Origin: Phylloscopus collybita
Lineage: Eukaryota > Chordata > Aves > Passeriformes > Phylloscopidae
NCBI GenBank assembly: GCA_027886175.1
Contig: JAJNNQ010000018.1
Coordinates: forward strand, 21,991,001 to 22,055,000
Direction: 5' to 3'
DNA length: 64,000 nt
A program made the translations under genes and the position numbers. Below, in pieces: positions 39,501 through 51,989 of this stretch. Under the pieces are notes generated by a model, which was given only the letters and a program-made list of their open reading frames with translations, searched no databases and was not told the DNA's origin. Position 1 is the first letter of the stretch; every line of letters begins with the position of its first letter.

Positions 39501-40844
39501 GGTTTATTTGGAGTGTTAAGTTTTAAGCATATAGTTCAATTTATTGGAGATTTTAAGGCAGAAAAATACACAGAACACATAAATCAAACAGACCATCAAA
39601 CATTGTCCAGCAAGCATTGTTAATAAACTTCTGCATCCTTGATGCAACATGGACATGATTACCAGACCAAACATTGCTAATGCAGAAAGTATGTAGGAAA
39701 GGTAGTAAAGATTCTACAAAAGGTATTTTATGAAGATGCTTATAAATCCACATGAGGACAGTACAAGAGTGGATTCATGCTATGGATGAGCCAAAACCAA
39801 AGCTGCATAACCACTGCTTTCCCAAAGGGGCTGGGACTTTGAGGAAGGAATTATGTGAAGAGCTTGAGGAAGCATCTGGGACTGTAAGGAATTCCAGCAG
39901 AGCAGGAATGGTCCCTTCCCATACAACTTTCAAGTACATCATGAACCTGTTATTCACCAGTTTATTCTAGAATATGTTGTGGCTTCCTTTAAGTGGGAAG
40001 GAAGCTCCAACTAAATATATTCACTCATATTAATACAATAACCTCCCCCATCAAGACTTCCAGACATAACTTTTATCAGCAACTTTATCCCACTTTCGTA
40101 CACCTGTCCTCACCTACCCAGGAATTCATTGCATTTATCATCTCACAGCAGTGTATCACACTCCATTTAATTTCTGAGCAGTCATCATCTAAAGATAGGC
40201 AGCTCAATGTTGTGTGTCTTGAATCAAATGGAGTATTTCCAGACAAGTCACAGTATTTCACACTTATTTGCTTCAAAATCTGGTATAGATTCTTCTACCT
40301 CCTGTGGTAGGCCAGCCAGTACTATGCTGCTCACTGCAGAGATGCATAAGCTTGGGTCACAGAGTAGGGAAGCAGCTCTTCCTCTAGCTGCAGCAGAGCT
40401 GGTAACCAGGTGATAAGTAACTACCTGATCCTGGTTAGTGATTTTTATTGCCACCTACAATACTCCCTCTATATTTGAGGATACATACAAAACCTCCCTC
40501 AGAGTTTGCAATTTTAAACACTGTCATATAGAAGGAACTTTCTCCTCAAAGGCAACATGCTTAAATGACAAAAAAATACCCCCCCTCTGCACCATGGGAG
40601 ATGAATCACCAATACCCTCACTCCACACACCCAGAACAGCCTTGCCATCTCCTCCAGATGATTGGTGTGCAGAGGCAGCAGTGACATGAAGAAACACCTG
40701 CTGAAGCCAGGTCTCCCTGTCATGGATGGCACAAATTATACTGCAAGAGCCAGGTCTGAGTGGCTTGTTTTCAAAAGGGACCAGCTCTTAATCTAATATT
40801 TATTCAATACTTAGGTTCCTGATACTGGCTTACTAAGAGGCATC
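36561..40844. other. Unique sequence without a gene
   Basis: No gene recognised. Contains the hairpin at 37810-37835. Open frames of up to 105 codons show no motifs. A T/C-rich stretch occurs at about 37710-37740. Confidence 0.6.
37810..37835. repeat. Inverted repeat, 10-bp arms, 6-base loop
   Basis: CAGCTGATCT (37810-37819) and AGATCAGCTG (37826-37835) are exact reverse complements around CTGCTC. The arms contain CAGCTG E-boxes at the outer ends. A further CAGCTG follows at 37837-37842. Confidence 0.85.
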
Positions 40845-41500
40845 TGTCCTGGTCCTGTCCAGGAGAGCTATTTTTGCAGTAGGTGTGAGGAGGCAGAACC
40901 TGGAGGGTGTGCATGGCTAGGAATTTAGTCTAGACCACCTCCCACTGATTACCAGGGACAGAGGTGGAGTGACGCTGTTAAAGATCACAACAACACAGAC
41001 TCTGACTCAGAAGGCTGACAATGACTCCGTTTATTTCCAGTTATTTCTTCCCTGTATACTGTTCTACAAAGAGCAACCCACTTGGTGAAAAAAAAATACA
41101 AACTTCCTCAATCACATTGGTCAAGTCAGAGGGACATCAAGAAGAAGTACCTCCTAGGGAAAGGAATGTAAGCATTGGTTACAGTTAGGAAAACATGTCT
41201 CTTGTTGACAGAAAACTCTCTGGGAGAGTTTCAGAAAACCAAAACATCACAGGCACCCACCAGGGGTACAGTGGGGGACTCTCTGGCTTTTGGGAGAAAG
41301 GGTGTGATTTTTCCAGTGGGGAACCTGTCCACTATTCTTCATCAGCTTGGCTCCATGAGCATTTTTGTGTGTGAATCATTCTCTTTTTTGTATACTTTTG
41401 TTATTGTTACTGTTCCTGTTCATTTTCTTATCTCATTGCTGTTTTCAGTAAATTGTTCTTATCTCAATTCATGATCTTTGCCTTTTCTGCCTCCCATTCA
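40845..41500 (+). mobile_element. Solo LTR D, ERVK-like, interrupted by a second LTR
   Basis: The element starts TGTCCTGGTCCTGTCC and ends about CCTCCCATTCA. The hexamer GGCATC occurs immediately before (40839-40844) and again at 41502-41507, one base past the CA end, which marks a 6-bp target-site duplication as used by class II (ERVK) elements. The tail GTAAATTGTTCTTATCTCAA with T-rich sequence before it matches my recollection of passerine ERV LTR 3' ends, with the polyadenylation signal degraded. Removing the inserted LTR C (40976-41195) leaves about 436 bp, a normal LTR length. No retroviral genes flank it. Confidence 0.72.
40976..41195 (-). mobile_element. Solo LTR C, short LTR nested in LTR D on the opposite strand
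   Basis: Read on the minus strand, the block begins TGTTTTCCTAACTG and ends GATCTTTAACA, about 220 bp. It has CCAAT words near its start, a degraded TATA region (GTTTGTATTTT) and a clear AATAAA followed by CGGAGTCATTG, the layout U3 - poly(A) signal - U5 of a small LTR. The flanking hexamers TGACGC (40970-40975) and TGTCTC (41196-41201) agree at four of six positions, a plausible decayed duplication. Its insertion inside LTR D makes it the younger element. Confidence 0.6.
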
Positions 41501-42143
41501 GGGCATCTGTGCTCTTTTCAGTGGGCATTCTAAATTGGATATCATTCTAAACCACAGCAGCATCCTATTCACATAAGATCTGTAAATCTGCACAACCAGC
41601 CTCCTTCCTCCTCACACTTTACAACCCTAATTCCCCCCATCTGGGATTCCAATACAAGAAATGTGTCCAGTTTTGGAGTTTGAGAAAGCTCAGCTTCTCT
41701 CCTCCACATCTTCTCCCATGACACTCAAACCTCCCTTACAATATTCCCATAGCAGAAGCTTGTGTGCTTCAGAGGTCCAGGCATAATTTCCTCCACATGA
41801 TCAGAAGCAAAATCAACATAAAGCCATAAGACAAGGAGTGTTTTGAGGAACTTGCCACTCCCTCCGTTCCACCCAAAAATCTGTTCATATAAGGAGGAAG
41901 ATGCTGAAGATTGATTGCAGATCATCCTGAGAGCATTTGATGAGGACTGTTTAGGTCTTCAAGCCCAGGCACGCAGTACTGAACAGTAGCTGTGAACAGT
42001 ACATCCTGCTCCATCTAGCACCGGCACTGAGGAAAAAGGGTAACACGTACTTCTACAACTCCATCTACTCTGGTGTATTCTGAGGCATTTTGAAATTGAT
42101 GTAAAGCTTTGATATCACAGAATGCAACCTTTTCCACCTATTT

Positions 42144-42169
42144 TACTTGTAGCTGATCAGCTACAAGTA
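42144..42169. repeat. Perfect 26-bp palindrome
   Basis: A 13-bp arm (TACTTGTAGCTGA) is followed directly by its exact reverse complement with no spacer, centred on TGATCA. The flanking bases (T on both sides) break the symmetry. It sits in unique AT-rich DNA with no transposon resemblance, so it is not obviously a terminal inverted repeat. Confidence 0.97.
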
Positions 42170-44144
42170 TGCAGGAGTTCAGAGCATGGCAGAGAAGGGT
42201 TCTGGAGTGGAGAACACAGGCAGAGAAGCACTGAGATAGGGAGGTGATAAAGGTGCAGAAATGACCAAGACAGAAAAGCTAATAATCACTATTAAAAATG
42301 TAATATTTAAGTCAAAGAGTTCAGTTTTACATCCAGGCTGAAAGCAATTATGTGAAGACTTCCTGCTTCCAATGCTTTATCAGATCTTGTACATAGAAGC
42401 TGGTTTCACCCTTGACTTCTGGCAGATGCATTTTCCAAGACTCAGTAACAGCAACGCCCTCAATACCAAAATGTCAAAATTTATGATCAGAACAGTGTCT
42501 GACCTTAGGTTATCCAAAATCCAAGCAATACATCAAAATTTTGTTGGATTGTTTTAACAATTCCTATACCCAAGTTTACTCTGTGCCTGTTTTACAACTG
42601 CTGACACCTTTGACTAAAACAATCCCCACAGGATCAGTGTAGCTCATGACTTTTCAGTTCAGAAGACATGATTCTCAAACCCTGTAAATGCACCAGCAGA
42701 AGCCACTTCAGGTTCCCTGCTGCATTAGATTGGATATAACTTGCTCTGTAATCCACTTAACTGGGACATGCTTCCCCAAGGAAGTATGTTTACCTACTAG
42801 ATTCCACAAGGAATTGCTATAAGCCAGCAATACTTAATGACAATAACTACAGTTTAACAGAGATATTAATTCTGCTCATTGGGGACAAAATGCATCTGTT
42901 AAGGAAATTTTACTAAGACTCGCCAATGCATAATGTTTACTCAAAATCTCAGCAGGCTTATATAAGTTAAGCATCTTCCTAACTGGGACAAACAGCGCTC
43001 CAGGTGCAACATTCAAGCCCACAGTTTTGCTAAGACTGCACGACTTACATTAAAGTAGACAAGGATTTCAGGTGGCCCATAGCTGCCAAGCAGCTCTCAG
43101 AAACTAACTCTAATAATCTTTACCCCATTAGCATCCCTTCCACTTCCCTGAAATCAGCAGCAGCTCAGACATTGGCTCTAACAGGAAGAAGTTAAGCTTT
43201 TATTGCTCTGTATTTAACTCGTGCTCCCTTTTGAGACAGAGGGTGTTGAGACAGAGAAGGTTTCAGTCAGTGTGTGTTACAATAACAATGCCATCAACAT
43301 TGCTGGGAATTTTTATTTTCTGCACAGCTGTGAAGCTGAGCATATACCTGAAATTCTCTCTCAAGCTATTTATGTTGGGGCATCTCTCACCCAGCTGGAA
43401 AACTGTCTGGAAACAGAAATTATGATCTGGACTGTGATGCTCTATCTTATGAATCCCAGGAGGAGCACAGAAAAACAACAAGTGTAATTAAGACACCTTC
43501 AATATACCCAAGAAAGTAGGTTTGGGTGTGGGGGAACATTAACAAGCCAGTAGACAGTGAGCTCTGATCCAAATACAGTGTTCCACTGTTTGCTTTTCCA
43601 CTGTGTTTTCTGCACTAATTCACAGCCACTGTAACATCAAGACAAGCTTCCATATGCTTCATTTACTGACAGTAATTAATTTCAGCCTCTCCCCACATAC
43701 ACATTCATTTTATCTGACAAGCAAGACATGAAAAGCAAGTCTGTTCTCATAAAAATACGGGGCAGCTACTAGAGGTTGCTCTTCTTCTTAGCAAAGAAAA
43801 TCTAACTGGTGTATGTGCTAAGTCACAATGCCTTTCTCACCCTCCACTTTTCCTTTTGCATCCCCTGCCCAAGCTTTAGTCTGTTGCTTCTCCCAGGCCT
43901 GCCCCTATACCAGAAAGTGTTTTTTAATAAAGCACTTTTTTCCAGATGAAAAAGGAATAACTGGCTAGAGAAACGTCTGGGCACCTATCTCCCTGTCAAA
44001 ACAGTGAATCCACTAATGATCATGAGGAAAGGAAGAAATGCTTTCAGAGGCTTGGCAAGTCACTCAGAGAAGCACAGACTCTACCCTTCTGCTCCCCCTT
44101 ACTCACTGACAGTTTAACCCACAGCAACAGTGTCAGTAAATTCT

Positions 44145-44188
44145 AAAAAAAATAAAAATAAAAATTAAAAAAAAAATTAAAAATTAAA
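44145..44188. repeat. A-rich low-complexity tract
   Basis: Forty-four bases contain only A and T, with irregular AAAAAT and AAATT units. It could be a decayed poly(A) tail or simple sequence. Confidence 0.9.
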
Positions 44189-46447
44189 TCAGGTAATTGG
44201 TCCCACTTTAAAAGTACTCCTTTATTACAAAGAGGACTATTTTTTTTCTGAAATCCACTTTTTGTTCACTTGTTCTCATGCCTTCTGCAAGCTGCTACTC
44301 TTTGTTTTTCTATGCCTGTATTATTTATAGTCTGTTCACTAAGTCAGTATTCTTTTATTAAATTTGGTAACTGTGTTTTTAGTTCTCCAGCATGTCTCAG
44401 TATTGAGGTGTATGAGAGAAGGAATCATGTGATGCTGACAGAAGGTAACACAAATTAAGTCAGCAGTTGAAATCCAGACAAGGCTACCTCAGAGCTGAAG
44501 TCACCATTACCTAACCAAAGTTCATCTTCACAAAAAAGCCAAAGTGCAACTTGTATATCATAAAAATTTGACAAGAAACAAAAGAGAAAAGTAATATATA
44601 CTTTGAAAACTGTTAATCCAATTTTCACTGTATCATCAAGCACTTTTGCTGCACTTAGAATCCCACAGGTAGAAAATATGGGACCAAAATGTCCCCAGAA
44701 GACAATGATACTTTGTCAGGATGAGCCACCTGACTGAAAAAATAATAAATACTCTAATTTGCAATTATCACAGAGAGCAAAGAAAGACAGACTTACAGAC
44801 ACGTACTTTATTCTGCCATCCCAAATGAGTGAGAATAGAGGCAGGCACATGAAGAGTCTTGAGTTACAGATTCACTGTATCAACAGAGAAAACAGGAACC
44901 AAATCTAGTCCCCACCACCTACCAGGCACTAGTTTGCACGTGTTCCTTTCTGTTGGGGGAGGATAGGGTATGGCTTGAATTATTTTCACACACACTATTT
45001 TTCACTTGCTTGACTTTTATATAACAGCACATCTATGCTGTTTTCACTCTTTGATGATATTTTGAAGTGTCACTGCTGTCTTGCAAGAGTAAAGCCTATT
45101 CTGCCCTCCACAAGCCACACCCAGATTTCTTCTCACGCTAAACAACGTGCCCAGTTCTAACAGCAGCTATGTCTATGCCGATCTACCCACCCTTCTTAAA
45201 ACATCTCAAAAATAATTAATTCAGCTGAAGAGTCATTCCTATCACCAAACAGATAGAAAACCAAGCACAGAGCACTTTCAATCAATTCTTCCCATGTAGT
45301 GCTTACTTTAGATGCTTTCTTTTAGAGCTGTCCGATATAAGACAGCTGGAATTGCATTTTTACAGCATTCTCAACATACTAAAAAGAAGAATTAAAGCCA
45401 TGCAGGAAACAAAGATCAAGTTCAAACTTAACATCCAAAGTCATTGACTACTTCTAGTCTGAGATCTGACAGCAAGTCTGTGGAGAAACTGGGAACAAAG
45501 TTCAAGAGTGCTGAAGTCCTCATTAATGATTAATCTACCAAAAATATCCATTTTCTTGACACTCCTACAACTTCCTGCTCTCTGTCCAACACTGTCAATT
45601 AACACAACACTGTCTTTGGGATTTAGAAATTATATTGTATGTGTGAACTTATTTGCCAATTCATATTTATGAAGAAATAGAATTCATCAGTCAACGGTTT
45701 AAGATATGATAATCCTTCTCACAAGTGCAGCAGTAGGGAAGTGAGAATCAGAACATAAGTAGCTATTCATTCAAAAAAGGAGCACAAAGGTTAAACATGT
45801 CCAGCTGAGTCTCACACATAGAAATACAAAGCCAGCTGTCTAGCACATGATAGTTGAGAAAATTCATGCCCCTTTCCTTAGGGCCATCACACAAAATAGC
45901 TGACCCATGTGCATTGATCTGCCCTTCTTCTGCTACAAGATGCACAAGATGAAAATGCATTTAGCTGACCATTTCTTAGCTCCACAGTCCAGTACTAAGG
46001 AAAATGTACTTCTTGCCTGTAGAGCAAATGGTTATAATACAAAGACTAAAGGCAGGAGCTGGCTTAAGATAGAATTCCCTCACACACACACCCTCCCCAC
46101 AAGAAAATATCCATCAAGAAAAGGCTGAACCATGATGACACAAAATTGCCACACTTTTCCCACTTAGTCAAATCAGAGCACCAGTCATGGACTCCCATAA
46201 CAGGATCTTCTTGCAGTTCTTAAGTTTTCTACAGGACATACTATACTGCCATGCCAGATTATGTCGGTAAGACCTCTTAAACACCTGCTGGTGTGGATTT
46301 ATCCCAGGTATGCAGGATCAAAAGGGCAGCTTTGCAATACAGGAGAGGAAAATGGCTACTGGATAAATGGGACAACAGCACATTTAACAGCTATTGCAAA
46401 AGCTCTTGAAAATTTCCTTGGACCGTGTCTCTCAAAAAGGAGATGAT

Positions 46448-46608
46448 GGTCCCTTTCATCCCTATTCTCTACACCTTTTCTCTGCCTTCCAACTCTGTCT
46501 CAATTTCACCTTCTCTGCCCACTCTGTATTTTTTCCATCTGTCCTTTCCCTCTCATCTTCTCCCATAAAGCAAGTGCCCTTGTTTTTCTCCTTTATTTAC
46601 TTTCCAGC
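46448..46608 (+). other. Long pyrimidine-rich tract ending in an acceptor-like CAG
   Basis: About 160 bp are predominantly C and T, ending TTTATTTACTTTCCAG at 46608, a strong-looking 3' splice acceptor. A second acceptor-like TCTTTATTTTCCTCCCAG ends at about 46680, and a donor-like TAG|GTTAAG follows at about 46769. These could bound noncoding exons, but pyrimidine tracts produce such words easily. Confidence 0.3.
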
Positions 46609-49600
46609 AAGTGAACAGCAGCAGTGGTGCCTGTTTTGCAGGCTGTGACTCCACTCCCTTGTCTTTATTTTCCTCCCAGCTCAGGCTCAGCAGTTCCACC
46701 TCAGTGCTGCTCTTCTGAGACTCCCACAGCAAGGAGCAGCCTCAGCTCTCACCTCTTAAGCCTCAGTAGGTTAAGGAAGATCATGGAAGGCAGGCAAGTG
46801 GACAATGGAAGGGGAGAAATATGTCATACCTACTACAATCTGCCATTTTGAAGGTCATAGCAGAGAATCCTCCTCTCTGCCTGCCAACTTGGAGCTGTCA
46901 CTGATATTGTGAAAGCCTCTGAATGAGGGATTGATATTCCCTGCAAGCCACTACTTCCTTAAAATAGGACGAAGAGAATGACTAAGCTCAGCAAAGAGAA
47001 AAAAATTAAGTTAGAGGAACAGTCAAGCTCTCAGCCAGCAGGTGCTGACAGTGAGAATGAAACATGGGAATGGCAGACCAACCACATGCTAAATGTCTCA
47101 AATACCTCATATCCCTAAAGAAACAGTACAAAAGGGTCCTCTCAGCTCAGGTCTCCTCCCTCCCAGAGCCTTTATTTTATTATAGAGAAAAGAACTGTGT
47201 GCATTTTACTGCCAATACACACTTAGCTGTGTCTGTGGTGGTAGGGCACACTCAGCCACCTTTCCTATTATAACATTACCAGGACACAGCTATAACCCAG
47301 GCATTACACAAGCAATATATAAAAAGAGATCTTGTTCCAAAGAACATGTAACCAAAATACAAAGCAGGACACTGCAGAAATACACAGAGAGGACAGTGCA
47401 TACCAGACTGATGCATTTTCCATATAGTGGCTTGTTTTCCCTTTGTTATTTCATCCTCATTATGGGCAGTAATCAACTGGAATAATGATAAAGTTCCTTG
47501 GCAAGGTGATTACCTCCTCTACTCACAGATTTACTCTTAAAGTTATCCTCCCTTGCAAACAGCTTACACAGCTCCTCCATGCAGCATACCTATTGCTGTC
47601 AGGTATATTCCTACTCTCTCTCGGGCAATTTCTGACATCAATTCGTTGTGCTCTGTCTGGCTTTAATGGCAACTCCTGATGCTCAGTAATCTGGGAACAG
47701 GGAAGGGAGAGGTGAGCAGGGAACAGCACCGAGTATGTCTTAAGCTGAAGGCCAGAAACACACCCAAACAGAATCAGCTAATGGAAACCGTGGCCAAAGT
47801 GCCCTACCCACTGCTCCAAACCAACAGTAGAGCCAGGGGTGGGCTCTAATATATGAGCTCAGTCTCAGCTGCATCTTTACTGCCCATGCTGTCTACAATG
47901 CAATAAAACAGGCTCTACATCTCAGTGAAACATTCACATACCAATAGTCTCTCAACTTCAGAAGAATGCTCTGGAGCTCACAAGGCATGAGCTATAATCT
48001 AGACCTCAGGGAATTCTAACACATAGCAGAACAAGTCCAGAATTATTAACTCCCAAAACTATTCCAAATTTCTTGAAAATTAATGAAGTAACTCAAACCA
48101 GTCTCCTGAATCACCATCATCATCACTCTCTTCTTAGAGATTCCCTATCCAGCTGCTGACCAAAAGTGCATTGATGCTCAGGACAAATACCTGGTAAGTT
48201 CCCAACAGCCAACCGTATACTGGCCAAGTTCATAGCCAGCACCAGTTTCAACTAGTTGAGCAGGTCTCCTGGCAAAATTTTGTTCTCAAATTCAACACTG
48301 GAATCACTTTATCCTAAGGAAATTAACACAAGAAAGAGATTAAAATGTAAGAAAAGGGAAGAGAAACAAACGAGGAGGGGCAGTCAGAACTTGCAAATTA
48401 TCATGGACAAAGGACAGTCGCACAAAAGGAGTAATTCAACCATGTCGAACACCTTTTCTCCTAATCAGACAAGAACACACTCATCAGCTGGGGAGAAGGC
48501 ACACAGCCAAAGGCAATTCAGAGACAACAGAAGGTTAAGACACCAAAGCAGTCAAAACAGCTGCAGGTATTTAAACATTTCTGGCCAAGTCATTACATAT
48601 GTTAGAAAGGTCGCCTTAACAGAACTATGGATTCTACCTCTGTCATTTTGAAACAGCATATTCCCTTCACACTTATCACTGATTTGTCAAAAAAAAAGTG
48701 AACTTGAAAATGTAAGTCTCAAGTATTTACCTATGCCCTTTCATACTGGTTGGGTATAATCCCAAAATTAATGAATTCAGGTAATCTTTTGTTATTAAGG
48801 TCAATGGAGCTAAGATTTTACTACTAGCAGCTTTAGAAATTTCTTACCATCCTATCCACTATCACATCCCTAAAATCTGTGTTTCTCTGCTTTCTTTTAT
48901 CTATAACAGACATTAACTGTATAACTGACACATAACTGTATTTCCTTCTCTTTTTACTATTGCATAGCACTGACAAGCATCATCAGAGCTCTGTGGGCTC
49001 CTAACACTAGGACAGAAAGGAAATGCTCAGGGTTGTGTCACACTGGCAGAAACACATAAACCATTGAACTCAAAAGCATCAAGAGGAGTTATAAATAAAG
49101 ACTGACATGTGTTGACAGAGATGCAAATAATTGGATTTGCAGAACTTGTACCTGGCCCATGGCAGATGCTAAATAAATTTTCATCAAGAACTCACCAACA
49201 TCTCCTGGACATTAAAAACAAAAGGATGAGGGACACATGTCATTTATCCCACTTTCAGGACCATATCCTGTCAGGCTAGGCACCAAGCAGAGTGGAACAA
49301 AAGAATGGTCTTTTCTCCATACAGCTTTAGTCTCTCAGTAATGTTTTGGGGACACATGGCCTGTTTCCAATAAATAGGTACAAAAAGACTGACCAATCTC
49401 TCTGAGACCTATGGACAGCAGTAACAGGAACCAATCTAAGTCTTCCTCCACTACAAAGAAAACAAAGTCAAAGTTGTTGAGCAGTTCCTGCCCAAGGGAA
49501 GAAGGGAAAGAATGAAGAGACAAGCATAAGCCCTGCAAAACCAGTCTGCTTCTGTCATAGCTGCCAGACACACTGGAACAGATGCTGGGGAGCACACGAC

Positions 49601-49886
49601 TGCTGGCAAGGGCTGGCAGCAGTTGTGGCACAATCTCACTTCATCTCCTCATGTGCACTGAATTCTGTCCCAGGAGTGGCAGCCTGGCTTTTCCAGGCAC
49701 TGCCAGGGGGCACAGAGCTGCTGTGCTGTCTCCCAGCCCCAAAGAATCTCACACTGGCTTAGACACGGTCCTACTCTGTGCCCACAAATATAGCAGTCCT
49801 TCAGGACAGAGGCAGCTCTCCACGCACAGTCACAAGTTTCACACTCACGCAATGCAAATTGTTAAGTATGTGCCAATTAGATAATG

Positions 49887-49894
49887 TGACGTCA
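49887..49894. promoter_or_regulatory. Full palindromic CRE (TGACGTCA)
   Basis: An exact cAMP-response element octamer bound by CREB/ATF factors, with its CpG intact in CpG-poor DNA. There is no TATA box or gene start nearby. Confidence 0.3.
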
Positions 49895-50936
49895 AAAGCG
49901 AGGGTTCAAAAATGAGCAATATGAAGGATGAATAAGCAGAAGGGACTGATTTATAGAAACATTATCAGGAGGTGGTTTTCTGCTTCTTGCTTAAATTTGT
50001 CTTGAAAAACAGGATTACATAAACAAATAGCAATATAGAGTACAACTCTAACTTTTGTGTCTGAAATTAGACCCTAAATTTTCAAGGTTGCCCCCAAAAA
50101 ATTATTACAGCTCTGCATGCAAAAGACAGTTGAATAGCTCGGAAGTGACTTGTGCTAGCAACTATCCTGACTACTAGGAGGAACCTCTTGCTTAGACTAT
50201 ACAAGAGAACATTTGATTATTGACCTAAAAATGTTGTTATTTTATTCCAAAACAGCTCCACCCAATTATTTCATTTCAAGAAGAGACTTCATTAAAAGTG
50301 CTGAAAAGAATACATTATTAGACTATATAATTTTGTGTTGTAACCTCAGCCTCCTATTAATCTACTTGTCCACATTGTGATGAGCAAACTACAATTTTTA
50401 CAATTTTTTTATAAGATTTAGTTTGTATCAGGTAAAAAAATAATAATTAACAACAAAAAAATATTTAATTTGTCAAGACATATCCCTCATTCTCCAAATT
50501 GCAACAGAACTAGTACGGTTTTTTTAATAGAAAACATTCTGTAGAAATGGATCAGGATGGGAAAGGGACCTTATCAGCTTTTCAAATTTATCATTGGTTT
50601 GAAGAAACAGCAAAGATAACAGCATTTGTGTCAAGCAATGATATACATTTTCAGAGCCAAATCTTCATCTGTATGTGCTCAATGAAATGAATGACACTGA
50701 TCTACACAGTGGAGTCTTTGGTCTACGGGTTTCATTATCAATAGCAGTTGATCCTGTATTGCCATACACTAAACTACAGTGAAAAGAGGTGGTCTGCTGT
50801 TAACCCAAGACCCTACAGAGGTACAAATTACTGGCACTGCTTAAAATCAAGCCATTCAATTGCCTCTGGTGCATTTGCTCTTTCATACTCAACATGTCAT
50901 GTGACAATTCATGGATCTATGAAACAAGGCCCTGCT

Positions 50937-51598
50937 CGATTTGCTCCTTGCACCTCACCGAACCGAGAAGTAAAACCACGGACGTAGTCAGAGTTGCACT
51001 TGTATAAACATTCTCTTGAGAGAGCAGGGCCTTGTGGTTCTCTCCTCTTTCACCTTGCAGCATGCTAAATTGATCCAGAAAGCAGTTCATCTGAAAAAAT
51101 ACCTACCAACAATTTGTTTTAAACAAACACTTGCAGCCAGATCCCCCATCTCCATCGGCATGCGATTGTCTCAAATCACAAAAGGCAGGGAAACCAAAAT
51201 TGAAAATTGATCTCTCTGTGGCCACGTAGACGGGAAGAATGATTTCCTAGCTGTGATTTTAAATAACTCTTTCTTCTCTCCACTCTACCCCCTCCCCATA
51301 CACATTTACATTTCTTCTCCTGTATTCTCCATCTTTTGTCGAACAGGAACAAAGACTTCCATCACCTCACTCTCTTTCCCCAGCTTTCTCATCAATATTC
51401 TATTATCAAACAAGGCTTTAGTTCTTTTTTTCCTCTTTAAATCAATAAGAAGCAAAGCAGTAAAAGGGGAAAAATTAAAATCACCAGCAGATAAAGGGTC
51501 TTTAAAAAAAGTTAATCACTGCTAAACACTAACAGCTCGCTGGAGTGTGTCACGCACAGCCCCTGCTACATTCTGTTTGGTCCCACACTGTCGTAAAC
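50937..51598. other. CpG-enriched patch
   Basis: Nine CpGs lie between 50937 and 51232 (for example CACCGAACCGAG, CACGGACGTAG, ATCGGCATGCGA) and three more near 51538-51593. That is well above the surroundings, although below CpG-island density. No open frame or transposon explains it. Confidence 0.3.
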
Positions 51599-51917
51599 TA
51601 CCTGCACCTGCCCACCAAAGACAACTGAGACAGGAGAGAAAACAAGAATAAAACTTTCAGAATTGGTCTTCATATGGATAGTTGTCACCTGAAATCTGAA
51701 AGAGCAAGAGTTTGTAATGCCTGACCCCTGGGTAAGGTAACACTGAGGAAGCCCCGCGAGTACCTGTCACTGAAACCTCAGCTCCCAGCTGGAAGCAGGG
51801 GCAGCCAAGCTAGTCTTGTACCTTTTCTGATATTGAAGTGCTCTGGCTTCCCTCCCAGACCTGAGACTTTCCCCCACCAACACATCGATGCATGATGCAA
51901 ACAGGTTTCAGCAGTGC

Positions 51918-51989
51918 TATACATATACATGTATATGCATGCATGCATATATATATATACACACACCCAAACACATAAAATTTATGTGT
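51918..51989. repeat. Alternating purine-pyrimidine microsatellite with an inverted repeat
   Basis: TATACA/TGTATA, three GCAT units and (TA)n run into (CA)n through 51968. Directly after, 9-bp arms ACACATAAA / TTTATGTGT face each other around one A (51971-51989). Alternating purine-pyrimidine DNA of this kind can adopt Z-form or cruciform structure. Confidence 0.9.
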
